This document shows, piece by piece, positions 62,162-64,000 of a stretch of DNA of 64,000 nucleotides; position 1 is the first letter of the stretch, and each line of letters begins with the position of its first letter. A program made the position numbers and the translations under genes. Origin of the DNA: Luteimonas sp. RC10 (GTDB lineage: Bacteria > Pseudomonadota > Gammaproteobacteria > Xanthomonadales > Xanthomonadaceae). The stretch spans positions 186,001 through 250,000 of the forward strand of contig NZ_JACHYJ010000003.1 of NCBI RefSeq assembly GCF_014192745.1. The letters run 5' to 3'. The notes under the pieces are model-generated. The model was not told the DNA's origin. It made no database searches and saw only the letters and a program-made list of their open reading frames with translations.

Positions 62162-62845
62162 TCAATGCGCGGGCACCGTCCACAGGTAGATGCGCGTGCC
62201 GTCGACCTCCTGGGTGACCTCGGGCGTCCACTGGTCGGCCATGTCGAAGGCGTGGCTGACGATCCGCGTGCCGGGCTTGAGCTCGGCGAGCAGCTTGGGG
62301 CGCAGTTTCACATTGAGGCTCTGCAGCAGATACAGCGTGACCACGCTGGCCTCACTGATGTCCTCCTGGAACAGGTCGGCCTCCTTGAATGTGACGAGGT
62401 CGGTGACACCGGCCGCCTCGGCATTGGCGTTCGCCTCGCGCACGCGCACCGGGTTGATGTCGATGCCGACCGCACGCACGCCGAAGCGTTGCGCCGCCGC
62501 GATCGGGATGCGGCCATCGCCCGAACCCAGGTCGTAGAGCACGTCGCCCTCGCCGACCTTGGCCAGGTTGAGCATCGCATCGACCACCGGCTCTGGCGTC
62601 GGCACATAGATCACGTCGGGCTCGCGCGACGGCGGCGGCGCGCCTTCGGCGAACGGCGAGTCCGGGCCGATCTGCGCGGTGACCGTCGGCACCGCGGTCG
62701 GCGCGCCGTCTGCGCTCGCCGCTGCGGGCATCGCGGTATCGGCGCTGACCTGCGGCGGCTGCGGATCCTGCGCGCAGGCGGTCATCAAGGCGGGCACCAG
62801 CACGCACAGTGCGAGCGTGGCGCGGGATGGAGTCGATCGGATCAT
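62162..62845 (-). CDS. SAM-dependent methyltransferase with lipoprotein-like signal
   Basis: 227 residues. The N-terminus MIRSTPSRATLALCVLVPAL then MTAC looks like a lipoprotein signal with Cys24 as the anchor. A flexible Ala/Pro-rich linker (about 25-75) precedes a class I methyltransferase domain with motif I VLYDLGSGDGRIPIAAAQRF and VGIDINP as the motif II acidic residue. The DLGSGDGRI pattern and the preceding YVPTPEPVVDAML resemble small lysine or protein methyltransferases such as the FAM173 type, an inference only. SAM is cytosolic, so an exported enzyme is puzzling. It overlaps the upstream permease by ATGA. Confidence 0.78.
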   Translation of the reverse strand: MIRSTPSRATLALCVLVPALMTACAQDPQPPQVSADTAMPAAASADGAPTAVPTVTAQIGPDSPFAEGAPPPSREPDVIYVPTPEPVVDAMLNLAKVGEGDVLYDLGSGDGRIPIAAAQRFGVRAVGIDINPVRVREANANAEAAGVTDLVTFKEADLFQEDISEASVVTLYLLQSLNVKLRPKLLAELKPGTRIVSHAFDMADQWTPEVTQEVDGTRIYLWTVPAH

Positions 62846-64000
62846 GACGAGGTCTCCTCGGGACAGGTGGACGGTCGAAGCCGGCGCAACAGCAGCCCGC
62901 CGATGGCGAGCACGACCACGCCGACCAGCGCGCCGCGCCCGGTATAGGCCAGGCTCGCGTACAGCAGGTAGGCGCTGGTCGCGCAGAACAGCAACGGCAG
63001 CGCGGGATACAGCGGCACCCGGAACGGGCGCGGGCGATCGGGGTCGCGCCGGCGCAGCACGAACAGCGCGATGCCCACCAGCAGGAAGAACAGCCAGAAC
63101 ACCGGCGCTGTGTATTCCACCGCGACCTCGAAACCATCGCGCGCAAAGGCGCCCAGCACCACCAGCGCCAGTGCCAGCACGCCCTGGACCAGGATCGCCG
63201 CGCGCGGCGCGCCGCTGCGCGCATCCCAGCGGCCGATGACGGCCAGCGCCGGGAAATCGCGCCCGACCGCATACACGCTGCGCGCGCCGGTGATCAGCGT
63301 CGCGTTGGCCGAGGTCAGGGCCGCGGCAACCACGATCGCACTCATCAAGGCCGCGCCGCTCGGTCCGAACACCCGGCCCATCACCTCGGCCGCGACGGCG
63401 TTGTGCTCGGCCATGCCGCCCAGGCCGAGCACGCGCAGATAGGCCAGGTTGACCAGCACGTACAGCGCGGCGATCGCGATCAGGCTGAGCACCAGCACGC
63501 GCGGCATCCAGCGGCGCGCGTCGCGGACTTCGGCGGTGATGTAGACCGCCTCGTTCCAGCCGCCGTAGGTCAGCAGCACGAACACCAGCACCAGACCGAT
63601 CGCGCTGTCGCCGCCGCTGCCGGGCACCGGCGCGATGCCGGTCGGCGCGAACGCCAACCCCGCCACGACGATCACCAGCACGCCGGCGATCTCGACGATC
63701 GTCAGCCACGTCTGCACCGCCGCACTCTGACGCGTGCCGATCCAGTTGATCGCCGACAGCGCGATCACCGCCGCAGCCGCAACCAGCGCCGATGCGCCGG
63801 TGCCCAGGTCGAACAGCTGCGCCATGTAGTCGCCGACGATGAAGCACAGCAACGCGATCGATCCGGTCTGGATCACCGCCATCCGCGCCCAGGCGAACAG
63901 GAAGGCCATGCGTGGCCCAAAGGCGCGGCGCAGGTAGGCGTAGTCGCCGCCCGCCTGCGGGTAGGTGGTGGCCAGTTCGGCGTAGCACAGCGCACCGACG
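62842..64000 (-). CDS. APC-superfamily amino acid permease (5' end beyond the window)
   Basis: At least 386 residues are visible; the gene starts past position 64000. The reading frame enters with ALCYAELATTYPQAGGDYAY, a hallmark of the amino acid/polyamine/cation permease family, and continues through about ten membrane segments to LRPSTCPEETSS. An in-frame ATG at 63909 would remove conserved sequence and is not the true start. The stop overlaps the methyltransferase start by four bases, so the two are probably co-transcribed. The substrate is unknown. Confidence 0.85.
   Translation of the reverse strand, partial: VGALCYAELATTYPQAGGDYAYLRRAFGPRMAFLFAWARMAVIQTGSIALLCFIVGDYMAQLFDLGTGASALVAAAAVIALSAINWIGTRQSAAVQTWLTIVEIAGVLVIVVAGLAFAPTGIAPVPGSGGDSAIGLVLVFVLLTYGGWNEAVYITAEVRDARRWMPRVLVLSLIAIAALYVLVNLAYLRVLGLGGMAEHNAVAAEVMGRVFGPSGAALMSAIVVAAALTSANATLITGARSVYAVGRDFPALAVIGRWDARSGAPRAAILVQGVLALALVVLGAFARDGFEVAVEYTAPVFWLFFLLVGIALFVLRRRDPDRPRPFRVPLYPALPLLFCATSAYLLYASLAYTGRGALVGVVVLAIGGLLLRRLRPSTCPEETSS

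Overview
The window is chromosomal DNA of a very GC-rich gammaproteobacterium. Gene content points to the Xanthomonadaceae/Lysobacteraceae (a Luteimonas/Lysobacter-like organism): four large TonB-dependent receptors, queA/tgt/yajC/secD/secF on one arm, a complete minor-pilin operon (fimT-pilV-pilW-pilX-pilY1-pilE) beside an AlgZ-type kinase, and TonB receptors paired with secreted glycosidase and phytase genes. The taxonomy is inferred from gene families and synteny, not from a marker search. I see no phage, insertion sequence, CRISPR array or rRNA. Two tRNA genes are present.

Layout. 0.1-3.7 kb: a CNNM/CBS transporter, an ExoD-like protein, trmJ and suhB. 4.0-10.7 kb: secF, secD, yajC, tgt and queA, interrupted by an opposite-strand LprI-like secreted protein. 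10.7-11.2 kb: a gene-free, repeat-rich stretch. 11.2-13.3 kb: an Lrp-type regulator divergent from a class III aminotransferase, then a decayed 27-29 bp tandem repeat. 13.6-19.8 kb: a putative phytate/organic phosphate scavenging locus (exported pyrophosphatase, metallophosphoesterase, phytase-like lipoprotein, divergent TonB receptor). 19.9-25.2 kb: upp, a DUF2236 protein, a siderophore-type TonB receptor and a YncE-like propeller with a Fur-box-like site. 25.3-30.8 kb: a secreted alpha-amylase divergent from a TonB receptor, with two LacI-type operator-like palindromes. 31-34.8 kb: tRNA-Val, yefM-yoeB, uvrB, a lone pseudopilin and tRNA-Asn. 34.9-42.6 kb: the minor pilin operon and algZ. 42.6-47.4 kb: ppnN and an Oar-like receptor. 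47.6-50.0 kb: an overlapping grx-SDR-marC operon divergent from a superoxide dismutase homologue. 50-56 kb: a DMT transporter, a GAF-GGDEF cyclase, an S4 protein, an AlaX-like editing protein, and DUF4019 and DUF2207 proteins. 56-64 kb: soxR and its quinone reductase target, an ABC exporter, a ClpP-like lipoprotein, an alpha/beta hydrolase, a lipoprotein-type methyltransferase and an APC permease cut by the window end.

Main finding. The SOD-fold protein at 49.4-50.0 kb has lost two of the four canonical metal ligands (His to Asn, Asp to Ser), and the gateway Tyr is His. Its divergent neighbours are a glutaredoxin with CGHS instead of CGFS and an SDR with YxxxQ instead of YxxxK. Three adjacent redox-family proteins with altered catalytic signatures make this the best candidate for undescribed biology here. 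Other leads are the exported pyrophosphatase beside the phytase, the methyltransferase carrying a lipoprotein-like signal, and the paired LacI-type operators spaced 74 bp apart.

Limits. Everything was read by eye. Domain boundaries are approximate and no database search was run.
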